From contig NZ_LMCT01000006.1 of assembly GCF_001424875.1 (NCBI RefSeq), forward strand, positions 44,418-108,417: 64,000 nucleotides of DNA. Reading direction: 5' to 3'. The notes beneath the pieces were generated by a model. It worked only from the letters and a program-made list of their open reading frames with translations. It was not told the origin of the DNA and made no database searches. Positions 8,671-18,140 of this stretch are shown here, piece after piece. Numbering within the stretch: the stretch's first letter is position 1; each line of letters opens with the position of its first letter. The stretch comes from Kitasatospora sp. Root107. GTDB lineage: Bacteria > Actinomycetota > Actinomycetes > Streptomycetales > Streptomycetaceae. Both the position numbers and the translations under genes were made by a program.

Positions 8671-10680
8671 TCAGCAGGTGTTGCCCTGGAGACCGGCCCA
8701 TCGGCCGATCGGCGTGAGGCCTTCCGGCATCCGGCCGTTCACACCCGCCGCACCTGGCCGGTCCGCAGCTTCCGGCCCGGACAGGCGAAGTCCCCCGGCG
8801 CCGGTGCGGTCGAGCACGGCGAACGGCTCGTGGAGAGTGAGAGCGGTCCAGCCGCCGTCCTCGAAGTCCACGAAAACGTTCACCCCAAGGCCAGCCTCGG
8901 CGTCGTCGTTCGCGGGCAGCGGTACCAGGAGCCGAACCTCCTCCGCCTCCCATGCGAGTTCGACGTCGGTGGCGTCCTCCCAGGCGGGGTCGGGGTGCGG
9001 AATCCGCCGGAAGCGGTCGGCGGGCGCGTCGAGCCAGAAGGCACCGTCACGGGTGCACCGCAACTGCCGCTCACCAGGCCACTGTTGAGCCGCAAGGTCG
9101 TGCAAGGTGACGTCCGGGCCAAGCGGCTGCACGCGGACGCGGACGCCGCGCACGGCGTCCGGCGTGCTTCCCAGGTCCAGCCGAACCGCCAGCCCGTCCG
9201 CGCCTGTGGTGAGGGAGGCGGAGAGGCCGTCCGGGTTCACGAGCCCGCCGCGCACCCGGCCAGGCCCACCGAGCGCGATGGCCGCCGCCTCCGTGCCAGG
9301 ACCCGTGTGCAGGCGAGCCGCAGGAAGGTAGACGGTCTCGGGTGCAGCAGCGAGCGCCTGGTCCGTGAGCCCGTACGGGGACGGCAGCGCGTCCAGTACC
9401 TCAGGGTGCTGCTCGCGGAGTGTGACGACGAGGCGGACCGCCAGATCAGTGATAAACCGGATCAGGTCGCACTTCACCTCGTCGGGCTTGGTGATGTCCC
9501 CGTTGGCCAGGACCGCCTGGTAGTAGCAGCCCCCGCCGCAGACGTACCGGGACGGGCAGGACGAGCACACGTCACGGTCGTCGACCACCAGGTCGAGGTA
9601 CTTGCGCCGTTCGCTGTCCTCGACGCCGGTGGAGGCGTGCCCGATGTGCCAGCCGGACTTCCCGATGAAGTGCGCGCAGGGGTAGAGGTTGCCGTTGGTG
9701 TCCAGGTAGGTGCCGCTCTTGCCGGCCCCGCACCGGTAGACCTGCGCCGCCCGGTCCTTCACGCGGTAGAAGTACCGCATGAAGAAGTCCTCGGAGTTCA
9801 GGGCGATCAGCCGCGCGAGGATGCCCTCTGGCGGCTGGGCGAGGATGTGGTCCACGAGCTCGGCGTAGCCCTGCCGGTAGCGCGGCAGGGTCTCGGCGTT
9901 GAGCGCGTAGTCCTTGTCGTAGGTGGCGTTCACCGGCTTCATGTAGATGTTGCGGGCGCCGACGTCCTCGAAGAGGTGCCGGAAGATCGCGGTGAAGTCG
10001 GTGCAGTATGCGGTGAGGACCGCGGAGACGCCCATGTCGGGGTGGCGGGCCAGCACTCGGTCCAGGACGGAGCGCACGTGGTCGTACGTGCCTCCTCGGC
10101 CGCCTGTGTAGAAGCGGACCTTGTCGTGGACGTCCTTCGGGCCGTCCAGGCTGATGTCCTGAGGCGGGCCGAGCGTGTCGGCGAGTTCCGGGGTCATCGA
10201 CAGGGTCGCGTTGGTGACCATGGGTCCGGCCCACACGACGCTGACTGGCGAGTCGGCGAGGCCCTCCTCGACCATGGTGTGGACCGCGTCGTGCATGTGG
10301 CGCACCAGCATGGTCTCGCCGGCCAGGCCGAAGTCGACGCGGCTGTAGCGTGCGTCCTCCTCGACGAGCCGCTTGCGGTGGGTCGCGAGGCCCTGCAGCA
10401 CGGTCTCGAGCGGGATGGTGACGGGCTTGGCGTCCGCGTGGACCCGGTCGCGGAACGAGCAGTAGGTGCAGCCCATGTTGCAGGAGTCGGTCAGCGAGAG
10501 CTGCGCCTGCGGGTACGCCTCGCGGTACTCGGTGATCTGGTGGACCGGCTCCAGGTCGCCGCAGGGGCACGGCTGGTCCGGGGCGGTGATCTGACCGCCC
10601 CGGACGTGGAAGACGTAGCCGTCGGCGAAGGAGACATGCAGGGCATCGCTGGTGGAGCGTGGAATCGCGTCGCTGATCAC
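8671..10680 (-). CDS. Long radical SAM enzyme with SPASM domain and C-terminal extension
   Basis: Protein of 669 residues. LTDSCNMGCTYC gives the CxxxCxxC motif at residues 67, 71 and 74. A SPASM domain follows: CGAGKSGTYLDTNGNLYPC near residue 320, then CSSCPSRYVCGGGC near residue 370, as in anSME-like and peptide-maturing enzymes. Two Cys near the N-terminus (PCPCGD) are extra. After about residue 430 comes a 240-residue extension without radical SAM features, probably beta-rich, ending GLQGNTC with a terminal Cys. The GTG start has a GAGAGG element upstream. No precursor peptide gene is visible nearby. It could act on a peptide, a sugar or another scaffold. Confidence 0.88.
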   Translation of the reverse strand: MISDAIPRSTSDALHVSFADGYVFHVRGGQITAPDQPCPCGDLEPVHQITEYREAYPQAQLSLTDSCNMGCTYCSFRDRVHADAKPVTIPLETVLQGLATHRKRLVEEDARYSRVDFGLAGETMLVRHMHDAVHTMVEEGLADSPVSVVWAGPMVTNATLSMTPELADTLGPPQDISLDGPKDVHDKVRFYTGGRGGTYDHVRSVLDRVLARHPDMGVSAVLTAYCTDFTAIFRHLFEDVGARNIYMKPVNATYDKDYALNAETLPRYRQGYAELVDHILAQPPEGILARLIALNSEDFFMRYFYRVKDRAAQVYRCGAGKSGTYLDTNGNLYPCAHFIGKSGWHIGHASTGVEDSERRKYLDLVVDDRDVCSSCPSRYVCGGGCYYQAVLANGDITKPDEVKCDLIRFITDLAVRLVVTLREQHPEVLDALPSPYGLTDQALAAAPETVYLPAARLHTGPGTEAAAIALGGPGRVRGGLVNPDGLSASLTTGADGLAVRLDLGSTPDAVRGVRVRVQPLGPDVTLHDLAAQQWPGERQLRCTRDGAFWLDAPADRFRRIPHPDPAWEDATDVELAWEAEEVRLLVPLPANDDAEAGLGVNVFVDFEDGGWTALTLHEPFAVLDRTGAGGLRLSGPEAADRPGAAGVNGRMPEGLTPIGRWAGLQGNTC

Positions 10681-10728
10681 GGTTGACCTCTCAGGTTGAG
10701 ATGGCGCGGATCGGGGCGGAACGGGAAA

Positions 10729-12528
10729 TCAGGAGGGTTGGGGACCAGGCAGCCCGAGCCGTTGGCGCAGCCGGTCAAGCCGTTCGGCGAGGCGGGAGCA
10801 CTCGCGCTCCGCCTGGCCGCCGACTAGCCGGGACGGGTCGGCCGCCTCCCGCAGGGTGAATGTCTCGTGGACGAGGTCGCGCAGCTCGGCGGCCTCTCGG
10901 TCGCCAATCAGCCCAGGCAGAGCGGTCAGTTGCCGCTCCAACGTCACGGGCCGCGGAAAGAGCCCAGGGGCGGTAAACGCCAGCCGCGTCAGCGCGGCCC
11001 GGGACTCGAACCAGAGGTACTTGGCGGTGAGTTCGCGGCCCTGCTCTTCGTACTGACTCGGCCGGCAAAGCTCGTCGGCAGAGGGGCCAGACAGAAGGGC
11101 TGCAGTCCAGCCCGGGTCGTGGTGGGCGGAGCCGGGCCGGCGAAGCTCGAACCACTCGTGCAGGTCGCGGCTCACCCGGCCGTCAGCGCTGACGAGATCG
11201 CGTTCGACCGGCCGCGCGGCGGACCCCTCCGCAGCCAGCCCGAGGCAGCCGAGCGCCTCGATCAACAGCTCCTCCGCAGGCTGATACCCGGCAGGGAACT
11301 CGGCGGAGCTCAACTCGAAGTCCACGTCACTGCACAGGCCCAGAACCCCCTGTGCGCACGAACCGCGCAGGAGAAGATCCAGCTCCTCATGCCCCAGGGT
11401 GGCCAGAACGACACGAGCGAGGCGGCTGGTGATCTCCTCGGTGACCTCGGCCCGCTCGCAGGCCCCCGCCCATCCGCTCGTGGACACCAACTGGTCTAGG
11501 TGCCACACAAGTTGCCGCAGCGTCTGGGCCTCGCCCAGAAGATCGTCCTCGGCGGCCGAGAACAGTTCGACCACCCAGCCGCGCCGTAGCTCCTCCAGCT
11601 CGGGGACGGTCGGCCGAGGATGCTTCACCAGAGCGTGCAGCTGGCCGAGCAGGGCGGCATAGGCGGCATCCCCGTGGCGCTCCCGCAGCCGTGCGGTCAA
11701 CACGGTGTGGAAGACGCCGAGCTGTGGCGGCAGGACATCCTCGGCAAGGTGTCCCAGCCGGGCCGCGCTTGCCGGCGCAGCTTCGGACACCGGGAGCTCG
11801 CTGGCCAGCGTCACCTCGATGCCGTGCCGCCGGACCTCTTGCCGCGTTGTGGCGGGAGGCAGCCAGGCCGCCAGGGTGGCTTCGAAGCCGTCCAACTCCG
11901 CCGCGCCCCCGGGCACGGATGCAGGGATTTGATCGCTGAGCCGTAAGTCGTCCCCGAAGAGGTCTGACCAGGCGATGTCCCACTTCATCAAGGTCAGCTG
12001 GTCAGGCGCGGCGCCAGCCGTTACGAGGAGCGCGTCCTCCCAGTCGATCAAGACCGTCCGGCCACTGTGGCAGAACATGTTCCGCGGAATGCACCCGGAG
12101 GCTTCGACCCCGCGAGCGAGCAGGGTCGCGAGGAGTTCCGAGACAGCCCCACCGGACAAGCCCAGGGCAGCAGCTGACGGCGCCGACAACGGGATACCGA
12201 GGTAGGGAGACACCAGCGCGGCTCTCTGGTCGGGTAGTTGGACCAGCTCGGGAACACACACCTGAATGGCCCCGAAGCCGGCGACCGACAGGTCATCGAG
12301 GCGACGGGCCGCTTCAGCAGCCAGGCGCTGCTCGGAGAGCGCCGCCTCGGTGCAGCGCAGCTTGGCGACGACCTCGCGCTCCCGGTGGCGCAAGCGGCGC
12401 ACCAGCCCGGCGACATCGACGAACCCCGAAAGCTCGAACTCGGTTCCCTTGTCAGGCTGTTCGAACGCGTGCTGTACCGAGACCGCAAGGTCCCGCGCAT
12501 CATCTGCACCACCCAACAAGCCGCTCAC
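10729..12528 (-). CDS. Fusion of a kinase-like domain and a nucleotidyltransferase-like domain
   Basis: Protein of 599 residues and first gene of the operon; the GTG has GGGGAG upstream. Around residues 150-170, CIPRNMFCHSGRTVLIDWED resembles the protein/APH-kinase catalytic and metal loops. The Asn and the IDWE Asp are kept, but the position of the catalytic Asp is not Asp, so this half may be a pseudokinase. Around residues 380-400, RGSCAQGVLGLCSDVDFEL fits the nucleotidyltransferase signature GS...G....SDxD, with two acidic residues for metal. The C-terminal 200 residues are helical. A nucleotidylating or regulatory role is inferred; no characterised relative with this architecture is known to me. 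Confidence 0.65.
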   Translation of the reverse strand: MSGLLGGADDARDLAVSVQHAFEQPDKGTEFELSGFVDVAGLVRRLRHREREVVAKLRCTEAALSEQRLAAEAARRLDDLSVAGFGAIQVCVPELVQLPDQRAALVSPYLGIPLSAPSAAALGLSGGAVSELLATLLARGVEASGCIPRNMFCHSGRTVLIDWEDALLVTAGAAPDQLTLMKWDIAWSDLFGDDLRLSDQIPASVPGGAAELDGFEATLAAWLPPATTRQEVRRHGIEVTLASELPVSEAAPASAARLGHLAEDVLPPQLGVFHTVLTARLRERHGDAAYAALLGQLHALVKHPRPTVPELEELRRGWVVELFSAAEDDLLGEAQTLRQLVWHLDQLVSTSGWAGACERAEVTEEITSRLARVVLATLGHEELDLLLRGSCAQGVLGLCSDVDFELSSAEFPAGYQPAEELLIEALGCLGLAAEGSAARPVERDLVSADGRVSRDLHEWFELRRPGSAHHDPGWTAALLSGPSADELCRPSQYEEQGRELTAKYLWFESRAALTRLAFTAPGLFPRPVTLERQLTALPGLIGDREAAELRDLVHETFTLREAADPSRLVGGQAERECSRLAERLDRLRQRLGLPGPQPS

Positions 12529-12880
12529 CTCGCTCCCCTCCCGAGCGCCGCACGCAGACTTGCCACCGTAGCCGCTCGGTCACGTTGCGTTCGATCGAAT
12601 TATCGGATTCGCTGAGCAGTCGCCGCTCGGATGGCGCTGACGCCAAGCGGAGCCCCTGCCCTATTTGCTGATGATCAATCAGGTATGCAGCGGTGAAGTG
12701 CTGTTCGGGAGTGCTGTTGTCGGCGAGGGGCTGCCGACGCCCGGGGTTAATCGGTCCGGCGACCGAGAGGGCATGGGATACTCGAGGCGCGGCGCCGACC
12801 GTCCTGGGGGTGCCGCTGGTGTGCGACTCCGCGCGGATCGTTCACGGCTCCGCCTTCTCACAGAAGTGGTCCCTCCTTCT
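12529..12880 (+). promoter_or_regulatory. Divergent intergenic region, fusion gene / argS
   Basis: This 352-bp region between divergent genes must hold promoters for the eight-gene minus-strand operon and for argS. An AT-richer patch lies at 12585-12612 and contains the perfect 10-bp palindrome TTCGATCGAA at 12590-12599, a possible operator. I see no T-box stem or tRNA-like leader. The argS frame is open back to 12665, but that translation is not protein-like. Confidence 0.4.
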
Positions 12881-14641
12881 ATGGCTACGGTCCTCTCCAT
12901 CGCCGACGCAGTGCAGCAGCGCTTCACCAAGGCGCTCTCCGCCGCGTTCCCTGACACAGCGGACAGCGACCCTCAGCTGCGACGAAGCGACCGTGCGGAC
13001 TTCCAGGCCAACGGCATCATGAGCCTCGCCAAGCCCCTGCGGGCCAATCCCCGCGAGGTCGCCGCACGTGTCCTGGAGAACCTGGCCGCGGACGAGGTGA
13101 TCGCGGGCCTGGAGGTTTCGGGCCCGGGCTTCATCAACGTCACCGTCACGGACGCCGCGATCCTCGACCGGCTGGCCGCCCGTGCGGCGGACGCCCGCCT
13201 CGGAGTGGGCAGTAGCGCCGCACCCGGAGTCACGGTAATCGACTACAGCCAGCCGAACATCGCCAAGGAGATGCACGTCGGCCACCTGCGCTCGACGATC
13301 ATCGGCGACGCCCTGGTGCGGACCCTGGAGTTCTCTGGCGAGAAGGTCATCAAGCGCAACCACCTCGGCGACTGGGGTACCCAGTTCGGCATGCTCATCC
13401 AGTACCTCGTCGAACACCCCGACAAGCTGGACGAGGGCACCGAGCCGGCCGAGTCCGGTCCGTCGATGTCCCGCCTCAATCGCCTCTACAAGGCGTCGCG
13501 TGCCCTGTTCGACAGTGACACCGACTTCGCCGACCGCTCCCGTCGGCGTGTGGTCGAGCTCCAGGCCGGCGACGCGGAGACTGTTGCCTCCTGGCAGCGC
13601 ATGGTCGACGAGTCGAAGCTGTACTTCGAAGCCGTCTACGCGAACCTCGACGTCCTCCTCGAAGACACCGACGCCATCGGCGAGAGCTACTACAACCACA
13701 TGCTCGCCGACGTATGCTCGGACCTCGAATCCTCTGGCGTCGCGGTGCGCTCTGGCGGTGCGCTGTGCGTCTTCTTCGACGACATCAAGGGGCCCGACGG
13801 CGAGCCCACTCCGCTCATCGTCCAGAAGAGCGACGGCGGCTACGGCTACGCCACCACCGACCTCGCCGCCATCCGCGACCGCGTCGAGATGCTCGGCGCC
13901 GACCAGCTCCTCTACGTCGTCGACAGCCGCCAGGCCCTCCACTTCCAAATGGTCTTCGAGACCGCCCGGCGCGCCGACTGGCTCCCCGAGAACGTCCGCG
14001 CCCTGCACCTGCCGTTCGGCACGGTCCTCGGCAAGGACGGCAAGCCCTTCAAGACGCGCTCCGGCGAGACAGTCCGGCTGATGGACCTCCTCGACGAGGC
14101 CGTCGACCGGGCCCGCGCCGTCGTCGCCGAGAAGAGCCCCCAGCTCGGCGCCGAGGAACTCGAGGACCGGGCACGGCAGGTCGGCATCGGGGCAGTGAAG
14201 TACGCGGACCTCTCCACCTCGCGCACCCGCGACTACGTCTTCGACACCGACCGTATGGTCTCCCTCAACGGCGACACCGGGGCCTACCTCCAGTACGCCT
14301 ACGCCCGCATCCAGTCGATCCTGCGCAAGGCCCCCGAAGAGGCCACGCCGACCGCCCACCAGGATCTTGCCCTGGAGTCGGCCGAGCGCGCCCTCGGTCT
14401 GCTTCTCGACGAGTTCGGCGCCACCATCGACCTCATCGCCGAGACGTTCGAACCCCACCGCCTCTGCGCCTACCTGCACACTCTGGCGTCGGCGTACACC
14501 ACGTTCTACGAGCACTGCCCCGTCCTCAAGGCCTCGAGCCGAGAGGTCATGGAAACCCGGCTGCTGCTATGCCAGCTCACCGGCCAGACCCTGCGGCAGG
14601 GGATGGACCTCCTCGGAATCGGAACGCCCGAGCGGCTGTAA
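12881..14641 (+). CDS. argS: Arginyl-tRNA synthetase (probable second copy)
   Basis: Class I arginyl-tRNA synthetase of 586 residues, full length. It has the N-terminal additional domain, the HIGH-type signature HVGHLRST near residues 132-139, [11 protein letters not shown] directly after, the KMSK-region equivalent KPFKTRSGE, and the C-terminal anticodon-binding (DALR) domain ending [12 protein letters not shown]. It charges tRNA-Arg with arginine. ATG 12881 fits the family N-terminus, although the Shine-Dalgarno is weak. Streptomyces normally carry a housekeeping copy elsewhere, so this copy beside a biosynthetic operon may confer resistance or serve biosynthesis; that is inference. Confidence 0.93.
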   Translation: MATVLSIADAVQQRFTKALSAAFPDTADSDPQLRRSDRADFQANGIMSLAKPLRANPREVAARVLENLAADEVIAGLEVSGPGFINVTVTDAAILDRLAARAADARLGVGSSAAPGVTVIDYSQPNIAKEMHVGHLRSTIIGDALVRTLEFSGEKVIKRNHLGDWGTQFGMLIQYLVEHPDKLDEGTEPAESGPSMSRLNRLYKASRALFDSDTDFADRSRRRVVELQAGDAETVASWQRMVDESKLYFEAVYANLDVLLEDTDAIGESYYNHMLADVCSDLESSGVAVRSGGALCVFFDDIKGPDGEPTPLIVQKSDGGYGYATTDLAAIRDRVEMLGADQLLYVVDSRQALHFQMVFETARRADWLPENVRALHLPFGTVLGKDGKPFKTRSGETVRLMDLLDEAVDRARAVVAEKSPQLGAEELEDRARQVGIGAVKYADLSTSRTRDYVFDTDRMVSLNGDTGAYLQYAYARIQSILRKAPEEATPTAHQDLALESAERALGLLLDEFGATIDLIAETFEPHRLCAYLHTLASAYTTFYEHCPVLKASSREVMETRLLLCQLTGQTLRQGMDLLGIGTPERL

Positions 14642-14730
14642 GTGAACCCAGCACGCCAGCATCGGTAACGCAGCTGCCCTGTGCCAACGTCCTGTTGTCA
14701 GGCGTCGGCCCCATCGCGGCCGGCCGACGT

Positions 14731-14777
14731 GCACGTCACCGCCCTCGCAGTCCGGCGGGCGAGGGGCGGTGACGTGC
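14731..14777 (+). terminator. Strong hairpin after argS
   Basis: GCACGTCACCGCC and its complement form a long, nearly perfect stem (one bulged base) around a short loop, 90 bases after the argS stop. There is no U-tract, as is common for Streptomyces terminators. It separates argS from the DISARM operon. Confidence 0.7.
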
Positions 14778-14939
14778 GACGCTGGCGGGTCAGCGCACGA
14801 GCACCTGCCCGGTCCTAGTGGCGAGCTTCCGGTCTCGGAGATACTGATCACTTGGCGAACGTACCTGCGAACTGGCTGTTACGGACCAGTGGGAGAATGA
14901 TCGCCGGCCAGGGTGCGCATCGAAGAAGGAGTCCGTCAC

Positions 14940-17900
14940 GTGGCGACCGTTACTGAAGACCAGCACGGTGAAGGAGACCGCACCGGTCGAACGGAAGCCC
15001 TGCCTCCCGTACCGGACCCTGGCCAGGTGGTGAAGGTCCGGGGCTCCACCTGGGCGGTGTCGGACGTGCGACGCCAGGGACTGCCGCGAAGCCCTGCCGA
15101 CGAGGGGCGTGCGGGACTCACCCATGTGGTCAGTCTCCAGTCCCTCGACGAGGACCGGCTCGGCCAGGAACTCACGGTTGTCTGGGAACTGGAGGTCGGG
15201 CACACGCTGCAGCCCGACCAGGGCCTGCCCGAGACCGTCCGGCCCGAGGCGTTCGACGATCCGAACAAGTTGGCCGCGTTCGTGGACGCGGTGCGGTGGG
15301 GCGCGGTGACCTCGGCGGATGCCGACTCGTACCAGGCCCCTTTCCGCAGTGGTGCGAACGTCGAGGCCTACCAGTTGGAGCCTCTGCGCCGGGCGTTGAA
15401 GTCCTCCCGGACGAACCTGCTGCTGGCCGACGACGTCGGCCTGGGCAAGACCATCGAGGCTGGCCTGGTCGTCCAGGAGCTGCTGCTGCGCCACCGCGCC
15501 CGGACCGTGGTCATCGTCTGCCCGCCGAGCCTGCGGCTGAAGTGGCAGGACGAGATGCGCGAGAAGTTCGGCCTGGACTTCGTGATCGTCGACAGTGAGC
15601 TGATGGCGAAGGTCCGGCGCAGCCACGGGCTGAACGCCAACCCGTTCCGGCTGTTCCCGCGTGTGATCGTGAGCATGGCGTGGCTGCCGTCGCTGCGGGC
15701 CCAGCGGCTGCTGCGCGATGTCCTGGCCGATGTGCGCCGGACCTCCACCGCACGGCGCTTCGCCTTCGACGTGCTGGTAGTCGACGAGGCACACCATGTG
15801 GCTCCGGCCAGCCCGACCACGGCCCCGGGGCAGCGCGGCTACGCGGTGGACAGTAACCGTACGACGGCGACGAAGAAGCTGGCGGAGGCGTGTGAGCACC
15901 GCCTGTTCCTGAGTGCCACGCCGCACAACGGCTATTCGGAGTCGTTTACCGCCCTCCTGGAGATGATCGACAGCCGCCGCTTCAGCCGGGGCGCGAGCAT
16001 CGACCGCAAGGCGCTCCGTGAGGTGCGGGTCCGTCGGCTGAAGACCGAGCTGCCGGACAAGGGTTTCCGGCCCCGTGAGCTGCTGACGATCCCGTTCACG
16101 CCTTCCGAGGACGAACAGGAGCAGTTCGACCGGCTGGTGGGACTGCTCACGGAGGTTGCCCGAGCGAAGGGCCGGGGCAAGGGCGGCGACATCGTCTCGA
16201 TGTTGCTGAAGAAGCGCTTCCTGTCCAGCCCGTGGTCGTTCGCGCGGACCCTTGACCTGTACCAGGGCGCGGCTGCCGGAAGCAGGCAGCCGGAGCTGGA
16301 CGAGGACGACTACTACACCGAGATCCTCGGAAGCGGACAGTCCGACGAGGAGGAAGGCGAGGTCGAGCACCCCGAGTTCACCGCGCTGCGGCACTCCAAG
16401 GGAGCCGACCCGCTGCCCTACGACCTCGGCGACACGGCCGCTTCACTGGTCGAGTGGGGGATGCGCTACGAGCACAAGCCGGACTCCCGGCTCGAAGCCC
16501 TGCTCACCTTCCTCGACGGAAACTGCCGTCCGGACGGCCGGTGGTCGAACGAGCGGGTCGTGGTGTTCACCGAATACGCCGCCACTCTGGACTGGATCGC
16601 CGGTGTCCTGCGCCAGCGCGGCTACGGCGACGTCCTGGAGACGATCCAGGGCTCGACCCCGCTGGAGGAACGGGAACTGATCCGCGCACGGTTCACAGAG
16701 CGGCCGGACAAACATCCGGTGCGAGTGCTGCTCGCCACCGACTCCGCGGGAGAGGGCATCGACCTCCAGTCGTACTGCCACCGGCTGGTGAACTTCGACA
16801 TCCCGTTCAACCCGTCGCGCCTCGAGCAGCGCATCGGCCGGATCGACCGGTATGGGCAGACCAAGAACCCTGAGATCTACCACTTCTCGCCCGGCACCTC
16901 CTCCTCGACCTACGCGGCCGACATGGCCTTCATGGAGATCATCGCCAGGAAGGTCGGCAACGCGAGCCAGGACCTGGGCAGGGTCAACCAGGTCATCGAC
17001 GCCGCAGTGCAGCAGCGTTTCAGCCCAGTGAGCACACCGCGCAAGGCCCGGCCGAGCGCGTCGGACGACGCCGACATGGCCGAGACCGAAACGCTGGCAG
17101 GCAGCATCGAGCTCAACCGTGAGCTCACCGAACTGTCCCGGACCTACGAGGACCGCAAGGCGGTCATGCACCTCACGCCCGCCAACGCGCGCCGCGTCGT
17201 GGACACCGCCCTCGACCTCGACTCCCAGCCGCCGCTCGCGGAGATCGGCGACCAAGACACCGATGCCCAGGTCTTCCAGGTCCCGCCCCTGGGCCGCTCC
17301 TGGCAACCGGCCCTGCGCGGCCTGGACACACGCCTGGAGCCCGGCGTTCCGCGTCCGATCACCTTCGACGACAAGGCGGCACACGGACGCACCGACCTCG
17401 TGCACATCCACCTCGGCCACGCCCTCATGCAGCGCGCCACCCGCACCCTGCGCAGCGCCCTGTTCAGCGTGGACGCACCCGTGAACCGGGTTACCGCAGT
17501 CGTCACCGACGACCTTCCCGAGTCCTGCGTCGCAGCCGTCTCCCGCCTCGTGCTCGTCGGGCGTGGGGGCCTACGCCTGCACGAGGAGGTCTTCCTCACC
17601 GGTATCCGGCTGCGCGGACAAGCACTCGCCGAGGCCAGGGTCGAGCAGGTCCTCGACGAAACTCTCGACTCCGGGAACCTGGTCCTTGCCGACGAGCAGG
17701 TACGCGCTCACCTCGCCGGCCTGTGGAATGACGATGACGCTCGGCTGCGCACACGGCTCCTGAACGCCATGCGGCGCAAGAGCGAGAGCCGACAGGAGAA
17801 GGTCACCGAGACGCTCAAGCGACGCCAGGAGACCGACATCGCCCGGGCCCGCGAGATCTTCGGTGCGTTCCGGATCAACCTGGGCGAGTCCCGCGACCGG

Positions 17901-18140
17901 TTGGAGCAGGCCATTCGGGTCCAGGAGGAGGAACTGCTCTTCACCGACGACCAGCAGAAGCAGCGCCGCCGTGACCTGCACAACATGAACGAGCGCATGG
18001 AAAGCCTGGACGACGAGGAAGCGCGCGAGATCGCCTCGATCCGGGAGCGCTACAGCGACATCCGGCCGTACGTGTCCGCCGCGGCCGTCGTGTTCGCCCT
18101 GACCACCGAAGACGCGAAGAACGGAAGCGTTCAGGCATGA
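14940..18140 (+). CDS. drmD: DISARM class 1 SNF2-type helicase DrmD
   Basis: Protein of 1066 residues. The helicase core has Walker A ADDVGLGKT near residues 163-171, DEAHH near 280-284, a TPHNG block (SATPHNGY), and a C-terminal helicase domain with ATDSAGEGIDLQ and RIGRIDRYGQ near residues 600-640. The last 130 residues form a charged coiled coil. It is an SNF2-family ATPase that works with the class 1 DISARM methyltransferase. GTG 14940 was chosen because AAGGAG lies at 14926-14931; a GTG at 14913 has no such site. First gene of drmD-drmMI-drmA-drmB-drmC, coupled to drmMI by ATGA. Confidence 0.9.
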   Translation: MATVTEDQHGEGDRTGRTEALPPVPDPGQVVKVRGSTWAVSDVRRQGLPRSPADEGRAGLTHVVSLQSLDEDRLGQELTVVWELEVGHTLQPDQGLPETVRPEAFDDPNKLAAFVDAVRWGAVTSADADSYQAPFRSGANVEAYQLEPLRRALKSSRTNLLLADDVGLGKTIEAGLVVQELLLRHRARTVVIVCPPSLRLKWQDEMREKFGLDFVIVDSELMAKVRRSHGLNANPFRLFPRVIVSMAWLPSLRAQRLLRDVLADVRRTSTARRFAFDVLVVDEAHHVAPASPTTAPGQRGYAVDSNRTTATKKLAEACEHRLFLSATPHNGYSESFTALLEMIDSRRFSRGASIDRKALREVRVRRLKTELPDKGFRPRELLTIPFTPSEDEQEQFDRLVGLLTEVARAKGRGKGGDIVSMLLKKRFLSSPWSFARTLDLYQGAAAGSRQPELDEDDYYTEILGSGQSDEEEGEVEHPEFTALRHSKGADPLPYDLGDTAASLVEWGMRYEHKPDSRLEALLTFLDGNCRPDGRWSNERVVVFTEYAATLDWIAGVLRQRGYGDVLETIQGSTPLEERELIRARFTERPDKHPVRVLLATDSAGEGIDLQSYCHRLVNFDIPFNPSRLEQRIGRIDRYGQTKNPEIYHFSPGTSSSTYAADMAFMEIIARKVGNASQDLGRVNQVIDAAVQQRFSPVSTPRKARPSASDDADMAETETLAGSIELNRELTELSRTYEDRKAVMHLTPANARRVVDTALDLDSQPPLAEIGDQDTDAQVFQVPPLGRSWQPALRGLDTRLEPGVPRPITFDDKAAHGRTDLVHIHLGHALMQRATRTLRSALFSVDAPVNRVTAVVTDDLPESCVAAVSRLVLVGRGGLRLHEEVFLTGIRLRGQALAEARVEQVLDETLDSGNLVLADEQVRAHLAGLWNDDDARLRTRLLNAMRRKSESRQEKVTETLKRRQETDIARAREIFGAFRINLGESRDRLEQAIRVQEEELLFTDDQQKQRRRDLHNMNERMESLDDEEAREIASIRERYSDIRPYVSAAAVVFALTTEDAKNGSVQA

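Noticed and set aside
8830..10686. 618-codon plus-strand frame opposite the SPASM radical SAM gene
   Set aside because: High-GC antisense shadow; the opposite strand has clear CxxxCxxC and SPASM motifs.
12665..12880. 72-codon N-terminal extension of ArgRS
   Set aside because: Not protein-like, and the family N-terminus begins at ATG 12881.
12842..14515. 557-codon minus-strand frame opposite argS
   Set aside because: Shadow of an unmistakable arginyl-tRNA synthetase.
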